This document shows positions 1 to 8,857 of a stretch of 38,176 nt of DNA, in pieces. Position 1 is the first letter of the stretch, and each line of letters begins with the position of its first letter. The notes beneath the pieces were generated by a model. It was given only the letters and a program-made list of their open reading frames with translations. It searched no databases and was not told the origin of the DNA. Source of the stretch: Armatimonadota bacterium (GTDB lineage: Bacteria; Armatimonadota; JAAZEB01); NCBI GenBank assembly GCA_012512265.1, contig JAAZEM010000203.1, positions 1 to 38,176 of the forward strand, given 5' to 3'. The position numbers and the translations under genes are program-made.

Positions 1-1
1 A

Positions 2-361
2 TATGGAGCCGGCACAGCGCGAATCGCCGACTTTGAGGCCCTGGCTGGCGAAGTGCATGGGAAGCCCCTCACCTGGTTTTTCGATCAGTGGCTGCGCCGG
101 CCTGGCGCGCCGCGCCTGAGAGTTGCTGTAGCGAAGGAGGGCCCGCCCGCCGTGCTCACCGTCGTCCAGGAGGGCGCGCCCTACCGTGGCGAAATGCAGC
201 TCCTGGTCACCGATGGCGCCGGCAAGACGCGGCATACTCTGCATCTGGATGGCTCCCTCACGCGCGTGAAGATTCCGGTTCGGGGAACCATCACCCGTGT
301 AGAGATTGACCCGGACCGCGCATGGCTGCTCCATACGCCGCAACGGGTCCACAGCCTGTGA
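2..361 (+). CDS. C-terminal end of an M1-type aminopeptidase (partial)
   Basis: The reading frame is open from the window edge and ends at a TGA at 359-361, so only the last ~119 residues are present. The segment F-E-A-L-A-G-E..G-K-P-L-T-W-F-F-D-Q-W-L-R-R-P-G-A-P matches the end of the M1 (gluzincin) catalytic fold, followed by a small beta-sandwich in which such enzymes re-measure substrate-like strands. The HExxH zinc site would lie upstream of the window and cannot be checked. It is followed after 13 bases by the MEMO gene, so the two are probably co-transcribed. Family assignment is from the WFFDQW-type motif only; another M1-like gluzincin is possible. Confidence 0.7.
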   Translation, partial: YGAGTARIADFEALAGEVHGKPLTWFFDQWLRRPGAPRLRVAVAKEGPPAVLTVVQEGAPYRGEMQLLVTDGAGKTRHTLHLDGSLTRVKIPVRGTITRVEIDPDRAWLLHTPQRVHSL

Positions 362-374
362 AGGAGGGTGTGAG

Positions 375-1253
375 ATGGCGATGCCCGCAATGCGCGCGCC
401 TGCCGTCGCTGGCCTGTTCTATCCAGGGACTGCCGACGCGCTGCAGCAGCAGATCCAGCGCTGCTTTCTGGATGCTCCCGGTCCTGGGCGCCTGCCGCTG
501 GCCGCCCCCGAGGGGCCCCGCCAGATCCTCGGTCTGGTTGTCCCACACGCCGGCCTGGTCTACTCCGGGCACGTCGCGGCACACGCGTATCAGCACCTGG
601 CAGAGGATGGCCTGGTAGAAGTTGCCATCATCCTCGCCCCCAACCATCATGGCCTGGGCGCCGATAACGCCGTATGGCCCGAGGGAGGATGGGAGACACC
701 CCTGGGAAACATGCCGGTTGCGGCAGATGTCGCGGCGGCCATTCTGGAGGCCACCCCGCTGGCGCACGCGGATCCGATGGCCCACCTGCGAGATCACGCG
801 ATCGAGGTGCAGCTCCCTTTCCTGCAGCTCCTCTACGGGGCGGGGCTATCCATCGTGCCCATCTCCATGAAGCGGTATGAGCTCGACGCCGCGATAGAGC
901 TGGGAGAGGCGATTGCCACGGCGATGGCGGGCCGCAACGCCGTCGTCATCGCGTCGTGCGATTTCACGCACCACGAGCCGGCCTCGCGCGCGCGCACCCA
1001 GGATGAAAGGGCCCTCGAGATGATTGAGCACCTCGACCCTGCCGGCCTTTTCCGCCAGGTGCAGACGCATGGGATCACCACCTGCGGCTATGGGCCCGTC
1101 GCCGCGATGCTGGCAGCCGCCCGCCGGATGGGAGCCGTCTCGGCGCAGAGGCTGGCCTACCACACCTCCGGCGAAGTGACCGGTGACTATGATCGCGTGG
1201 TCGCATACGCGGCCCTGAAGGTGATGCGCCCGGCGAGCGGGCAGGAAAGCTGA
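375..1253 (+). CDS. MEMO-family protein (AmmeMemoRadiSam system protein B)
   Basis: This 292-residue protein has the MEMO fold signature: the N-terminal R-A-P-A-V-A-G-L-F-Y-P block, V-P-H-A-G-L-V-Y-S-G-H, P-N-H-H-G-L-G, C-D-F-T-H-H-E-P and T-C-G-Y-G-P-V-A-A. These are the His/Asp/Cys residues that line the dioxygenase-like pocket of the family. Human MEMO1 binds metal; the bacterial role is not established, though homologues often sit beside an AMMECR1-domain protein and a radical SAM enzyme. Neither partner is in this window. The start at 375 has an AAGGAGGGTG ribosome site directly in front; an in-frame start at 306 would overlap the upstream gene. Soluble, no signal peptide seen. Confidence 0.9.
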   Translation: MAMPAMRAPAVAGLFYPGTADALQQQIQRCFLDAPGPGRLPLAAPEGPRQILGLVVPHAGLVYSGHVAAHAYQHLAEDGLVEVAIILAPNHHGLGADNAVWPEGGWETPLGNMPVAADVAAAILEATPLAHADPMAHLRDHAIEVQLPFLQLLYGAGLSIVPISMKRYELDAAIELGEAIATAMAGRNAVVIASCDFTHHEPASRARTQDERALEMIEHLDPAGLFRQVQTHGITTCGYGPVAAMLAAARRMGAVSAQRLAYHTSGEVTGDYDRVVAYAALKVMRPASGQES

Positions 1254-1413
1254 CGGGCGGGCAAGAAGTCCTGGAGCAACGCGGTGGAGGCCGCGTGCCC
1301 GCGGCGCTCCTCCGGAGTGATACGCCCAGCCCGACAGGAAGCCAGCAGGTCCGCTCGCGCGTTGCGCGGCGGGGATTTGCTGTTGGCTCCGCTTTCCTGA
1401 AGGAGAAACGCGC

Positions 1414-2355
1414 ATGGAGCACTCACCGCCCCATGGGGGAGGTAGCAACCTCGCCCTCGCGATCGAAGCCCTCGAAAGCGGGCAGACCGAGCAGGCGATC
1501 CAGCTGCTCCAGTTCGCCACGTCCATGAACCCGAACAGCGGCGAGGCGCATTTTCATCTCGGGCGCGCCTATGCGGCGTGCGACAACCTCACTCTCGCCG
1601 AAACCTCGCTCCGGCGCGCCGTCGAGCTTCTCCCAGGGGATGCTCCAGCGTTGTGCGCCCTCGGCAAGGTGCTGGCACGTCGGCAAAGCTACGACGAAGC
1701 GCGGAGGGTACTCGAAGCCTGTCTCGATGCCGATGCGCAATGCCAGGAGGCCCGCGAAGCATTGGAGTTGCTTCCCCGGCCCGAAGACCGCGCGATTGCA
1801 CTCCCCGACCTGGATGTGCTACCAGCGCGCCTGGAGCTTGCCACCGACACCGGCACCCGCATGCGGCGGCTGCTCCTGTTCACCGCGAGCATGGGCATCC
1901 TGCTATCGATTCTTCTGGCGTTCGCCTTCCTACAGGTGCAGAAGACGCTCTCCATGCACTCAGCCAGAACCGGCGCATCGCACGCGGAGACCTCGTGGAG
2001 CGCGCGGCGGGATGGGGTCCCCACCACCCACGAGGAGGGCCTGGCGCCTGACGAGGCGGGTCCCGCGGTGGAGGACGCCGAGGAAGCCTTGAGAGCTGCG
2101 GCCGCCTGCCTCCGGCGGCTCTATGAGGCGCAAAGGGAGTACCACACCCACCACGAGCATTACGCATCCCTCGCGGAGCTCGCGGAGCAAGGCGTCGTGG
2201 AAGAGGGTTGCGCGACAGGCGAGCCGGTGCCGGCCTATGGGAACGCGGTCTTCAGCGAAGAGCCCCCTACCCCCACTGCGTTCGCGATCCGGGCCGCGCT
2301 TCCCGGCGGCGAAACACTCGTCATGGACCAGGAAGGCGAGCTCCGGAGGGAATAA
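1414..2355 (+). CDS. TPR protein with one membrane helix and a pilin-like C-terminal domain
   Basis: A 313-residue protein with three visible parts. Residues ~12-120 form about three tetratricopeptide-like helical hairpins (for example A-H-F-H-L-G-R-A-Y..A-E-T-S-L-R-R-A-V-E-L-L-P). Residues ~152-173 are a hydrophobic membrane helix. Residues ~225-313 look like the globular half of a minor pilin or GspG-like protein: a long amphipathic helix with A-Q-R-E-Y-H, then Y-A-S-L-A-E-L, then a strand-rich end with V-M-D-Q-E-G-E-L-R. It lacks a prepilin cleavage site, so it is probably an anchored, cytoplasm-to-periplasm protein. The start has AAGGAGAAA nine bases upstream. It converges on the pilin cluster with only 5 bases between the stop codons, which supports a link to pilus assembly. 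Function is inferred. Confidence 0.75.
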   Translation: MEHSPPHGGGSNLALAIEALESGQTEQAIQLLQFATSMNPNSGEAHFHLGRAYAACDNLTLAETSLRRAVELLPGDAPALCALGKVLARRQSYDEARRVLEACLDADAQCQEAREALELLPRPEDRAIALPDLDVLPARLELATDTGTRMRRLLLFTASMGILLSILLAFAFLQVQKTLSMHSARTGASHAETSWSARRDGVPTTHEEGLAPDEAGPAVEDAEEALRAAAACLRRLYEAQREYHTHHEHYASLAELAEQGVVEEGCATGEPVPAYGNAVFSEEPPTPTAFAIRAALPGGETLVMDQEGELRRE

Positions 2356-2360
2356 GCCCC

Positions 2361-3692
2361 CTACTGAGCCACGTAGGAGCGCACGTACTTCCCGGCGTGC
2401 ACGACGAAACGCTGGTTCTGCAGGAATGACGGGAAGCCCAGCTTTGCACTACTCGATTTGAAGTGCACCGTGCCGTTGGAGATGAGCGCGCCCATGCAGC
2501 CAATAGCGGAGTCGTTGAGCCACACTTCGCCTTGCGGATGGAACGAGATCAGGGGCCCACGTAGATCCCATGTGGAGTTGCCACGAATCTGTGCCGACCA
2601 CCCCCCTTTGTCTCTGCCGAAGAGGATAAGCGGGGGCGCTACCGGTTCATCCCCCGGATCGCACCGGTAGGACTCATTGCCTTTGGTCTCTAGCGTGCCG
2701 GTGGCGACCACCGTCGCGGCGGGGGGGCCGTTGACGATGCCCCCGCCCAGATCCCCCCACACGAAGATAACCCCGGGGCCTCTGAGCCTGACATTCGAGA
2801 GAGTTCCGATCCCCCACAGGTTGATAAACCTCGGGGCCTGGATGGTACCGGTGTCCCACAAGTAGGATGTGCCCCCCGCGAGCGCCTCCTGGTAAAAATA
2901 GTGGGACCAGGTGCCTGGGGGGGGCGGCCAGATCAGCTGGGCTGGGTTGCTGCTATCATAGCCGAGCGCCGCCGGGTCCGGGAAGGCATCCGGTATGCAG
3001 TTCTCCGGATTGTTCTCGCTCACGCCCGCCGTCCTGCTATCGATGAGATCCACCTCCCCGGGCGCAGTCACCGAACCCGCGACGTGCGCCTTATTCGAAC
3101 TCGTATTCCTTACCCCGCCACCCTCGCCGGTGACCCGGATGTTGGCGTAGTCCCCGCCATGGATCTCGTTGCCATCCTCGTCCACCACGACGGTGAGATC
3201 GTCATTCGACCCGTACTCGACCCCGTTTCGGGAGCGCACGGCGTCGCTGCCAAAGTCCCACTCGCCGGTCCCCACGACGGCGACCACACTCCGGCTGACG
3301 CCTCTGCCGGCAAGGAACTCCGCCTCGGAGGGGACGAACCCAGTGGCAAGGACGCGCACATCGCCCTCGGGGTCAGGCACGCCGGCGCTGGTCACCGGCT
3401 GGGTTGAGACGCGAAAGCTGCCCTCCGCGCCCTCGAGCCCGAGATTCGCCAGGGACACCTCGGCATTGGTCACGGCCTCGCCTTTGATCAGGGCATCCAT
3501 AGCGTACTCTACCCCCGCCTCGGCGCAGTAGAGCGCCTGGACCTGGCGCCAGTCGAGATGCGCGGCCTGGTACTCGCTGAGCACATAGCGCATCAAGCCG
3601 GCCACGATCACGATGCAGATCGCGGTCACGACCACGGCCAGCACGAGCGCCACGCCGCGCTGACCACGCGGGGTCGAACTCTTCAGTGGCAT
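2361..3692 (-). CDS. PilX-like pilus assembly protein
   Basis: 443 residues. The N-terminus is a PilX_N-type segment: R-G-V-A-L-V-L-A-V-V-V-T-A-I followed by a continuous membrane helix and then A-L-Y-C-A-E-A-G-V-E-Y-A-M-D-A-L, the AEAG motif typical of PilX-like minor pilins. The rest is Gly/Asn/Asp-rich with repeated short beta strands (N-G-V-E-Y-G-S-N-D-D and G-P-G-V-I-F-V-W-G-D-L-G-G-G), suggesting a beta-helix-like domain displayed outside the cell. The ATG at 3692 has GGGAGGGGG just upstream. It is the last gene of a PilV-PilW-PilX-like series, starting 11 bases after the PilW-like stop. Stop codon TAG. It most likely helps initiate or cap a type IV pilus or pseudopilus; no major pilin or motor gene is in the window. 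Confidence 0.8.
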   Translation of the reverse strand: MPLKSSTPRGQRGVALVLAVVVTAICIVIVAGLMRYVLSEYQAAHLDWRQVQALYCAEAGVEYAMDALIKGEAVTNAEVSLANLGLEGAEGSFRVSTQPVTSAGVPDPEGDVRVLATGFVPSEAEFLAGRGVSRSVVAVVGTGEWDFGSDAVRSRNGVEYGSNDDLTVVVDEDGNEIHGGDYANIRVTGEGGGVRNTSSNKAHVAGSVTAPGEVDLIDSRTAGVSENNPENCIPDAFPDPAALGYDSSNPAQLIWPPPPGTWSHYFYQEALAGGTSYLWDTGTIQAPRFINLWGIGTLSNVRLRGPGVIFVWGDLGGGIVNGPPAATVVATGTLETKGNESYRCDPGDEPVAPPLILFGRDKGGWSAQIRGNSTWDLRGPLISFHPQGEVWLNDSAIGCMGALISNGTVHFKSSSAKLGFPSFLQNQRFVVHAGKYVRSYVAQ

Positions 3693-3703
3693 GGCCCCCT
3701 CCC

Positions 3704-4774
3704 TCACCAGGACGGACGATTGCGCAGCCGGATGGTCACGGACTGCGTATCCGATTGCGTCACCTCATCGCGCCCTGCCTGCATCGCGTCCGCATCCTGG
3801 GCGTACTGGATCTCGACCTGCACAAACGCCACATCCGCGGGCTTGATCCGGGCCTTACTCTGCACATCGAGAGGCAGATCCGATGTGGTTGTCTTCTCGG
3901 GTAGGCCCGCCGTGCCGTTGGAGAAGATCTCCTGGCCCTGCGCATTGAAGAACCGGATAGCCAGCGACTTCGCGCCGCTGAAAAGGACCACGGGGCTCAG
4001 CTCCGCGTCTCGGCCCAGCGGATCCGGCACCGTGTAGGGCACTCCGCCTGAACTCGTGGACGAACTGCCCCCCTCCCCGCCCGAGCTACTGCTGCTCGAC
4101 GACCCATCATCCCCGCCCGAGCTGCTGCTGGAGGAAGAGCTTGACGAGTCTGGAGGCGGCCAGGTGGGATGGGGGCCCCCTGGGCAATCGTCAAACGGGT
4201 GGCTCTTCGATTTCCGGCCACACAGCGCACAATCGTAGTTCGCGGCGCCCCATGCGAGGCTGAAAAAGAGATCGGGCGAAAGGTGCTCCTCATGGAGCGA
4301 GAAGTAGGAATCTGGCATGCGGAAAGCATCGAGATAGATCAGCCGCGAGAGCGTCCACCGCGCGGCCTCGCCGCTGCCTTCCTTGAGCGCCTGCCAGATG
4401 ATGCAATCGAAGACGACGTTCCGGCCGCGCCAGGTGCAGGGCGCGCCGTTGGCATCGATGGAGGGCACGGCCGCGACGAGCGTCTGCTCATTCGCCAGAA
4501 CTCGCGTGATGTACTCCTGGTTGGCCCGGGGCCCTTCGTGTGGCGTGTACGTGGTAAGGACGGCATAGCCGTCGCGAAGCTGTTGCTCCCACCCCATCAA
4601 GGCAGCGCGCGCCTGCGCCTGCACGTCTGCCTGGGCCGACGTCTGCTGCGTCGTGCGCACGGTGAGGATCAACACCTGGAGGATGACGCCCGCGGCTACA
4701 AGGGCAATCGCGGTCGCGATGATCACCTCGGTGATGGTGTAGCCGGCGCTATGGCGGCTGCGCGCGCTGCTCAT
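3704..4774 (-). CDS. PilW-like prepilin with a poly-Ser/Gly tract
   Basis: 356 residues. The N-terminus has a type III prepilin site, S-A-G|Y-T-I-T-E-V, with Glu at +5 and a hydrophobic helix (~13-37), so it should be cut and methylated by a PilD-type peptidase. The body holds a conserved minor-pilin start (Q-A-R-A-A-L-M-G-W-E-Q-Q-L-R). Near residues 182-197 there is a Cys pattern C-A-L-C-G-R-K-S-K-S-H-P-F-D-D-C, and at 210-244 a low-complexity run of Ser broken by Gly, Asp and Glu. The C-terminus has the usual strand pattern. It sits between PilV- and PilX-like genes on the same strand. The Ser tract is unusual for a pilin and could be a flexible or glycosylated linker. Confidence 0.8.
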   Translation of the reverse strand: MSSARSRHSAGYTITEVIIATAIALVAAGVILQVLILTVRTTQQTSAQADVQAQARAALMGWEQQLRDGYAVLTTYTPHEGPRANQEYITRVLANEQTLVAAVPSIDANGAPCTWRGRNVVFDCIIWQALKEGSGEAARWTLSRLIYLDAFRMPDSYFSLHEEHLSPDLFFSLAWGAANYDCALCGRKSKSHPFDDCPGGPHPTWPPPDSSSSSSSSSSGGDDGSSSSSSSGGEGGSSSTSSGGVPYTVPDPLGRDAELSPVVLFSGAKSLAIRFFNAQGQEIFSNGTAGLPEKTTTSDLPLDVQSKARIKPADVAFVQVEIQYAQDADAMQAGRDEVTQSDTQSVTIRLRNRPSW

Positions 4775-4852
4775 CGAGTTCCTCCAGATGCCTTGCCGCG
4801 AGAGAGGCCGCCATCCTGCTCGCGGGCCCCTGGCTCAGTGGCACCCACCCCC

Positions 4853-5278
4853 TCAGCGCGCTCCAATCGACGCGATGCCCGCCGTATGCGCCAGCGTGCT
4901 AAGCGAGATCTCCTGATCAAGCGTGCCATCTCGCCATCGAACGGTGACCGTGATGCCTTTGAGCCGCGGGCCAACATCCATAACTGTGAGATCCCACCTC
5001 GCGCTCGCGCCCAGCCATTGGGAGAGTTGCGGATGGGTGTTGCCTGTGCTCGTGCTCAGGCTGGAGACCACTTCACCCCGGGCTGCCTCCAACTGCCTCT
5101 CGGCAAAGCGCATTGCCAGGGCACGGTTGCGCGAATCGGCGGTCGTGCCGATGGCGCCACCGACCATCTGGAACACCCCCAGCAGGGCGATGCAGATCAC
5201 CAGGATTGCCATCACCACTTCGATGAGCGTGTAGCCTGCTTGCGGACGGCTTCCCCGAGTGATCCAGACGCGCGTCAT
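4853..5278 (-). CDS. PilV-like prepilin
   Basis: 141 residues with a clear type IV prepilin N-terminus: Q-A-G|Y-T-L-I-E-V-V-M-A-I-L, Glu at +5, then a hydrophobic helix. The following N-R-A-L-A-M-R-F-A-E-R-Q-L-E-A-A-R is typical of PilV/GspI-like minor pilins, and the short beta-rich domain ends in V-T-V-R-W-R-D-G-T-L-D-Q-E-I-S-L-S. It is the first gene of the minus-strand minor pilin set; PilW-like follows after 78 bases. A GAGAGG stretch lies 9 bases before the ATG at 5278. Likely role: minor component that primes pilus assembly in the inner membrane and periplasm. Confidence 0.85.
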   Translation of the reverse strand: MTRVWITRGSRPQAGYTLIEVVMAILVICIALLGVFQMVGGAIGTTADSRNRALAMRFAERQLEAARGEVVSSLSTSTGNTHPQLSQWLGASARWDLTVMDVGPRLKGITVTVRWRDGTLDQEISLSTLAHTAGIASIGAR

Positions 5279-5619
5279 CAGGATCGGCCTCTCTCTTCTC
5301 TCACCGGTATCGCCTCAAGAAGGGACGTGCCCGGCGACGAGTACTCCCTATCTCTCCTGAATCTATTGTCGGATCGCCCGCGGTGGTTCTGTAGGGTGGG
5401 GCAAGGCTTCCCAGTCCTCGCCTGGCAAGGGTTCGGATGGCGACCCGGCCTGCCGGGCCGCGTCAGGCCAGGAGATGCCACAACCGGTTGAAGCCCGCTA
5501 TCGCGCCGAGACGGGGCGTGCAGCACAAGCGACATCGAGCCAGCAAAGGCGTCTTGTGCCGCCCGATCGGTGTTCGTTCGGCATGGCCGGCGCGGTCGTT
5601 ACCCGGCGCGGTGGCCGCT
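5279..5619. other. Gene-free interval between the pilin cluster and the GH130 gene
   Basis: No convincing coding sequence in either direction. It must contain the leader and promoter of the pilin cluster, but no good -35/-10 pair could be picked out. A short GC palindrome (CCCGGCCTGCCGGG, about 5444-5457) is present without a T-run. Confidence 0.4.
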
Positions 5620-6654
5620 TCACCCCTCATGGGGCTTGGCAGCCGCCTCATCCGAAGGGGTGGTTCGGTCCAGCAACCGCCAGACCGTCTCCATCGGCAT
5701 CTTGCCCAGGTGGATGCGGCTATCGTTGAGGGTCATGTAGACCCACAGCTCCGCCTCGCGAATCAGGGCGCCGCACGTGAAGGAGACGCCGGAATACCAA
5801 TCTTCCTCGCGCGGGTTTTCGCCAAGCAAGGGCCAGTAGATCGGATCGCGCGACTGCGCCAGGATCTTCGAGGGGTCATCGCGGTCCAGGAGCGCCAGCC
5901 AGAGGAGGTAGAGCTTCTGGCCGTGGTCCTCGCTGATCCACATCCCCGAGTGGTAGACCATCAGCCACCCCTCCGATGTCTCCATCGGCTGGGAACCAGC
6001 CCCAATCCATTTCAACAGCCCGGCTTCCACCAGGTGTTGCCGGGGTCGCATGATCGGCCGCCCTGGATCCGGCCAATGTCTGAGGGTTGTATCGGTGGTG
6101 CGTGCTAGCCAGATGTCGGGCTGCACCCGGTGGAGCAGGTAGCGGACATTGCTATCGGTATCCGGGAAGAGGGTGGAGTTCTTGGTGGCCAATCCCGGGA
6201 AGGGGAAGCCAATCAGCTCGAACTCTTGGAAATCCCAGGTGCGAATGATGGCGATCTGCGGCATCCACCATCCCCCATGGATCTCATCCGGCCACAGCGA
6301 GTTGGCCGTGATGATGTAGGAGCCATCGCTCATCGGGGTGATGCGCACGTCCTCTACGCCGTGGGGCGACACCTCGCAGCGCGCGCCGGGGCCGAGGACG
6401 GGCTCTCGGATCACCTCGCGCACCGTGGTCCCATCGGGATCCAGCACCGCCATCCAGATCGAGGAAGGCTCGCTGGCTGCCTGGGCCCGCGACAAGAGGA
6501 TGATGCTCCCCTCGTATTCGGCGACTCCGGCATTGAGGACATACGGTTTCCCAAAAATGGCCGGATGAAGCACCGGCTCCTCGGTCAGTGTGAGGATCCC
6601 CGGTTGCTCGAGAATGGATGGGGGCTGGTTGTACGTCTGCATGCGATTGTCCAT
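5620..6654 (-). CDS. GH130-family glycoside phosphorylase or hydrolase
   Basis: 344 residues forming a five-bladed propeller typical of GH130 (4-O-beta-mannosyl-glucose/mannooligosaccharide phosphorylases and related hydrolases). Seen directly: G-V-E-D-V-R-I-T-P (usually GxEDPRI), a block W-I-G-A-G-S-Q-P-M-E-T-S-E-G-W-L-M-V-Y-H-S with the substrate/phosphate loop, and E-D-W-Y-S-G-V-S-F-T-C-G-A near the end. The H-S replaces the more common H-G in the Y-H-G motif, which may mark a hydrolytic or divergent subgroup. Cytoplasmic, no signal peptide. No carbohydrate transporter or partner enzyme is adjacent, so substrate cannot be predicted. A weak GTGAGG is 11-12 bases before the ATG at 6654. Confidence 0.85.
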   Translation of the reverse strand: MDNRMQTYNQPPSILEQPGILTLTEEPVLHPAIFGKPYVLNAGVAEYEGSIILLSRAQAASEPSSIWMAVLDPDGTTVREVIREPVLGPGARCEVSPHGVEDVRITPMSDGSYIITANSLWPDEIHGGWWMPQIAIIRTWDFQEFELIGFPFPGLATKNSTLFPDTDSNVRYLLHRVQPDIWLARTTDTTLRHWPDPGRPIMRPRQHLVEAGLLKWIGAGSQPMETSEGWLMVYHSGMWISEDHGQKLYLLWLALLDRDDPSKILAQSRDPIYWPLLGENPREEDWYSGVSFTCGALIREAELWVYMTLNDSRIHLGKMPMETVWRLLDRTTPSDEAAAKPHEG

Positions 6655-7192
6655 GGGTTATGCACGCCTCACGAGACCTACCAGCGTCCCGCCTGTTCCC
6701 TTCGCGTCATTGTTCACCCCGCACCTGTAGCCCGCAAGCATCGTGCCGCACCGCGAACGATTGGGAGGGGCCACTGGACGCCAGTTCGAGACTGCCGGCA
6801 CGCCTGACCGCCTCAGACAACGGACCGGCCTACCACCTGATTCGCCCTCCCGTTATCGACTCCTCCCCCGTTCGTCGCCACTCTCCACGTGCGCGAGCCC
6901 ACGTGCCGGGAACGCGAATTACGAACGGGACGATACCCCAACTGAAGGATGCGGACGCAGATGGGCATCTGACCGGCACCCACTTGGGGAAGCCACACGC
7001 GGGGGCATAGCGAGGCGCCCCAAGCCGGGAGGGTTGCGAGCAGGGCATCCTCGTCCGCAGGATGAGCGGTATGGCGGGAGGAAGGAAGGCGGAGGGGCGC
7101 TCCCGATGGGCGTTGGAGCTCAAGCCCACGCCACGCATGAGAGAGGTCCAGGCGCCGGCTGGGTGCCGGCGCCTCGTGCAGCAGATCACGCC
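6655..7192. other. Gene-free interval between GH130 and recA
   Basis: No believable gene. Its right end holds the recA terminator (listed separately). The remainder is GC-rich with no repeat or RNA gene that I recognise, and presumably includes the promoter of the GH130 gene. Confidence 0.4.
7150..7174 (-). terminator. Hairpin downstream of recA
   Basis: A perfect 10-bp stem (AGGCGCCGGC / GCCGGCGCCT) with a 5-base loop lies 18 bases beyond the recA stop codon on the minus strand. It is followed by GGACCTCTCTC rather than a clean T-run, so termination may be incomplete. Confidence 0.6.
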
Positions 7193-8251
7193 TCACTCAA
7201 GAGCAGGGTCAATCTCCCCCTCATCAGCCGTGGAGACCGGCAGATCTTCCACGCTCACCGGCTGCAGGGAAGCGCGGATGCGTGCCTCGATCTCCGCGGC
7301 GACCTCGGGGTGCTCCTCGAGGAAGATGCGCGCGTTCTCGCGGCCCTGGCCGATCCGCTCGTCGCCGTAGCTCCACCAGGTGCCCGACTTGGTGAGCACG
7401 CCCATCTTATCGGCCACGTCGAGCAGGCCACCGGCCCGGCTGACACCCTTGCCGAAGATGATGTCGAACTCCGCCTCGCGGAAGGGGGGCGCCACCTTGT
7501 TCTTCACCACCTTCGCCCGCACGCGATTGCCTACGACCTCGGTGCCCTGCTTCAGCGTCTCGATGCGGCGCACCTCGATCCGCACGCTCGCCCAGAACTT
7601 CAGCGCGCGCCCGCCGGGGGTAACCTCAGGGTTGCCGAACATCACCCCGATCTTCTCGCGAAGCTGGTTGATAAAGATGCAGGCGGTGTTGGTGCGCGAA
7701 AGCGTGCCGCTCAGCTTGCGAAGCGCCTGGCTCATCAGCCGGGCCTGGACGCCAACGAACGAGTCGCCCATCTCGCCATCCACCTCAGCCTTGGGCACCA
7801 GCGCCGCCACCGAGTCGACCGCCACCACGTCGATGGTGCCGCTGCGCACCAGGACGTCGGTGATCTCCAGCGCCTGCTCGCCATAGTCCGGCTGGCAAAT
7901 GAGGAGGTTATCGACATCCACCCCCAGATTAGCCGCGTAGACCGGATCGAGCGCGTGCTCCGCATCGATGAACGCCGCGATCCCGCCCTGGCGCTGAGCC
8001 TCGGCGATCACCTGGAGCGCGACCGTCGTCTTCCCGCTCGATTCTGGGCCATACACCTCGACGATCCGGCCACGGGGAAGTCCTCCCACGCCCAATGCCA
8101 TGTCCAGGGGCAGGCAGCCGGTCGGAATGGCCTCCACCTGCTGCCGAGGCCGCTCGCCCAGGCGCATCACCGACCCCTTGCCAAACTGCTTCTCGATCTG
8201 CAACAGCGCCCGGTTGAGGGCCTCTTCTCGCTGATTGGACTGGACCGCCAT
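7193..8251 (-). CDS. recA: RecA recombinase
   Basis: 352 residues, full length. It binds single-stranded DNA, drives homologous strand exchange, and activates LexA self-cleavage. Walker A is G-P-E-S-S-G-K-T at 68-75; the family signatures [25 protein letters not shown] and the acidic C-terminal tail are all present. The start is set by AAGGAGGCAAGAG in front of ATG 8251 and by alignment to the usual M-x-x-x-x-x-R-E-E-A-L beginning; upstream in-frame codons belong to the leader. A good promoter is at 8463-8492, giving a leader of about 205 bases. No SOS operator was recognised. Monocistronic, ending at the hairpin at 7150-7174. Confidence 0.97.
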   Translation of the reverse strand: MAVQSNQREEALNRALLQIEKQFGKGSVMRLGERPRQQVEAIPTGCLPLDMALGVGGLPRGRIVEVYGPESSGKTTVALQVIAEAQRQGGIAAFIDAEHALDPVYAANLGVDVDNLLICQPDYGEQALEITDVLVRSGTIDVVAVDSVAALVPKAEVDGEMGDSFVGVQARLMSQALRKLSGTLSRTNTACIFINQLREKIGVMFGNPEVTPGGRALKFWASVRIEVRRIETLKQGTEVVGNRVRAKVVKNKVAPPFREAEFDIIFGKGVSRAGGLLDVADKMGVLTKSGTWWSYGDERIGQGRENARIFLEEHPEVAAEIEARIRASLQPVSVEDLPVSTADEGEIDPALE

Positions 8252-8857
8252 TCTCTTGCCTCCTTGGTGAACGCACACCACGGAAACAGGGCCTGCTTCA
8301 CAACCGAAGACGCCACTGCCTGCCGTCGTGGCTACTATCGATCTTGCGAAACTGGTGAGGGTGGAGCCGGGCAGCCTTTCTGCCGCAAACCCGGGCAGAA
8401 CAGGCTTGCATCCCCGCTTATCGGGCCACGGCGTCGCCGCCATGTGGCCGCCTCCACCAGAGATTATAACATGGGGCACGCTCCGAAGTCAAACAACAGT
8501 TCTCCCGCCAGCCGCCGGGCAGGAAGGCGCAGGCGGCGTGTCTTCAGCGATCCCCTTCTCGCTTGCGGATTCGACCTGAAGATTCAGGGCGAGCGTCCGA
8601 TAATCCTATGGGGGAGAGCCAGCGGATGACAGTAGAACGCCCGCTCTGCCATCCCTGCAATCCGCCGGCAACGGATCGACCTCCCCCGCGGCATTATCGC
8701 ACGGCTGCGGCAGCAAGCCGCGGCTCGTGACATGATGTTCCCAATCCGCAGGGAGCTGGTAGCATCAACGCCGGCTCCCTGCACCCTCTCTGGGGCCCCT
8801 CGCTCGCGGCAGGCGGAAAGCTCAGTGCCCTCCGGTCGCGGGCCTCTCCCCTCGCGC
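8252..8857. other. recA leader and upstream interval
   Basis: The first ~210 bases are the transcribed leader of recA on the minus strand. The rest separates recA from the end of the carrier gene. No gene is seen. An imperfect GGGAGC...GCTCCC hairpin lies near 8753-8781, just beyond the 3' end of the carrier gene. Confidence 0.4.
8463..8492 (-). promoter_or_regulatory. recA promoter
   Basis: On the minus strand TTGACT, an 18-base spacer, then a perfect TATAAT, the -10 lying about 212 bases upstream of the recA ATG. This is a strong sigma70-type match. No LexA-type dyad (CTGT-N8-ACAG or GAAC-N4-GTTC) overlaps it. Confidence 0.75.

Noticed and set aside
4169..5491. A 440-codon plus-strand open frame across the pilin genes
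   Set aside because: It runs antisense to two clear prepilin genes with conserved cleavage sites and has no recognisable domain.
8252..8492. SOS (LexA) operator at recA
   Set aside because: Neither CTGT-N8-ACAG nor GAAC-N4-GTTC type dyads were found around the promoter; lineage-specific boxes cannot be excluded.
6743..8629. A 628-codon plus-strand open frame over recA
   Set aside because: Antisense shadow of recA; its His/Leu/Ala-rich translation is typical of reversed GC-rich coding DNA.
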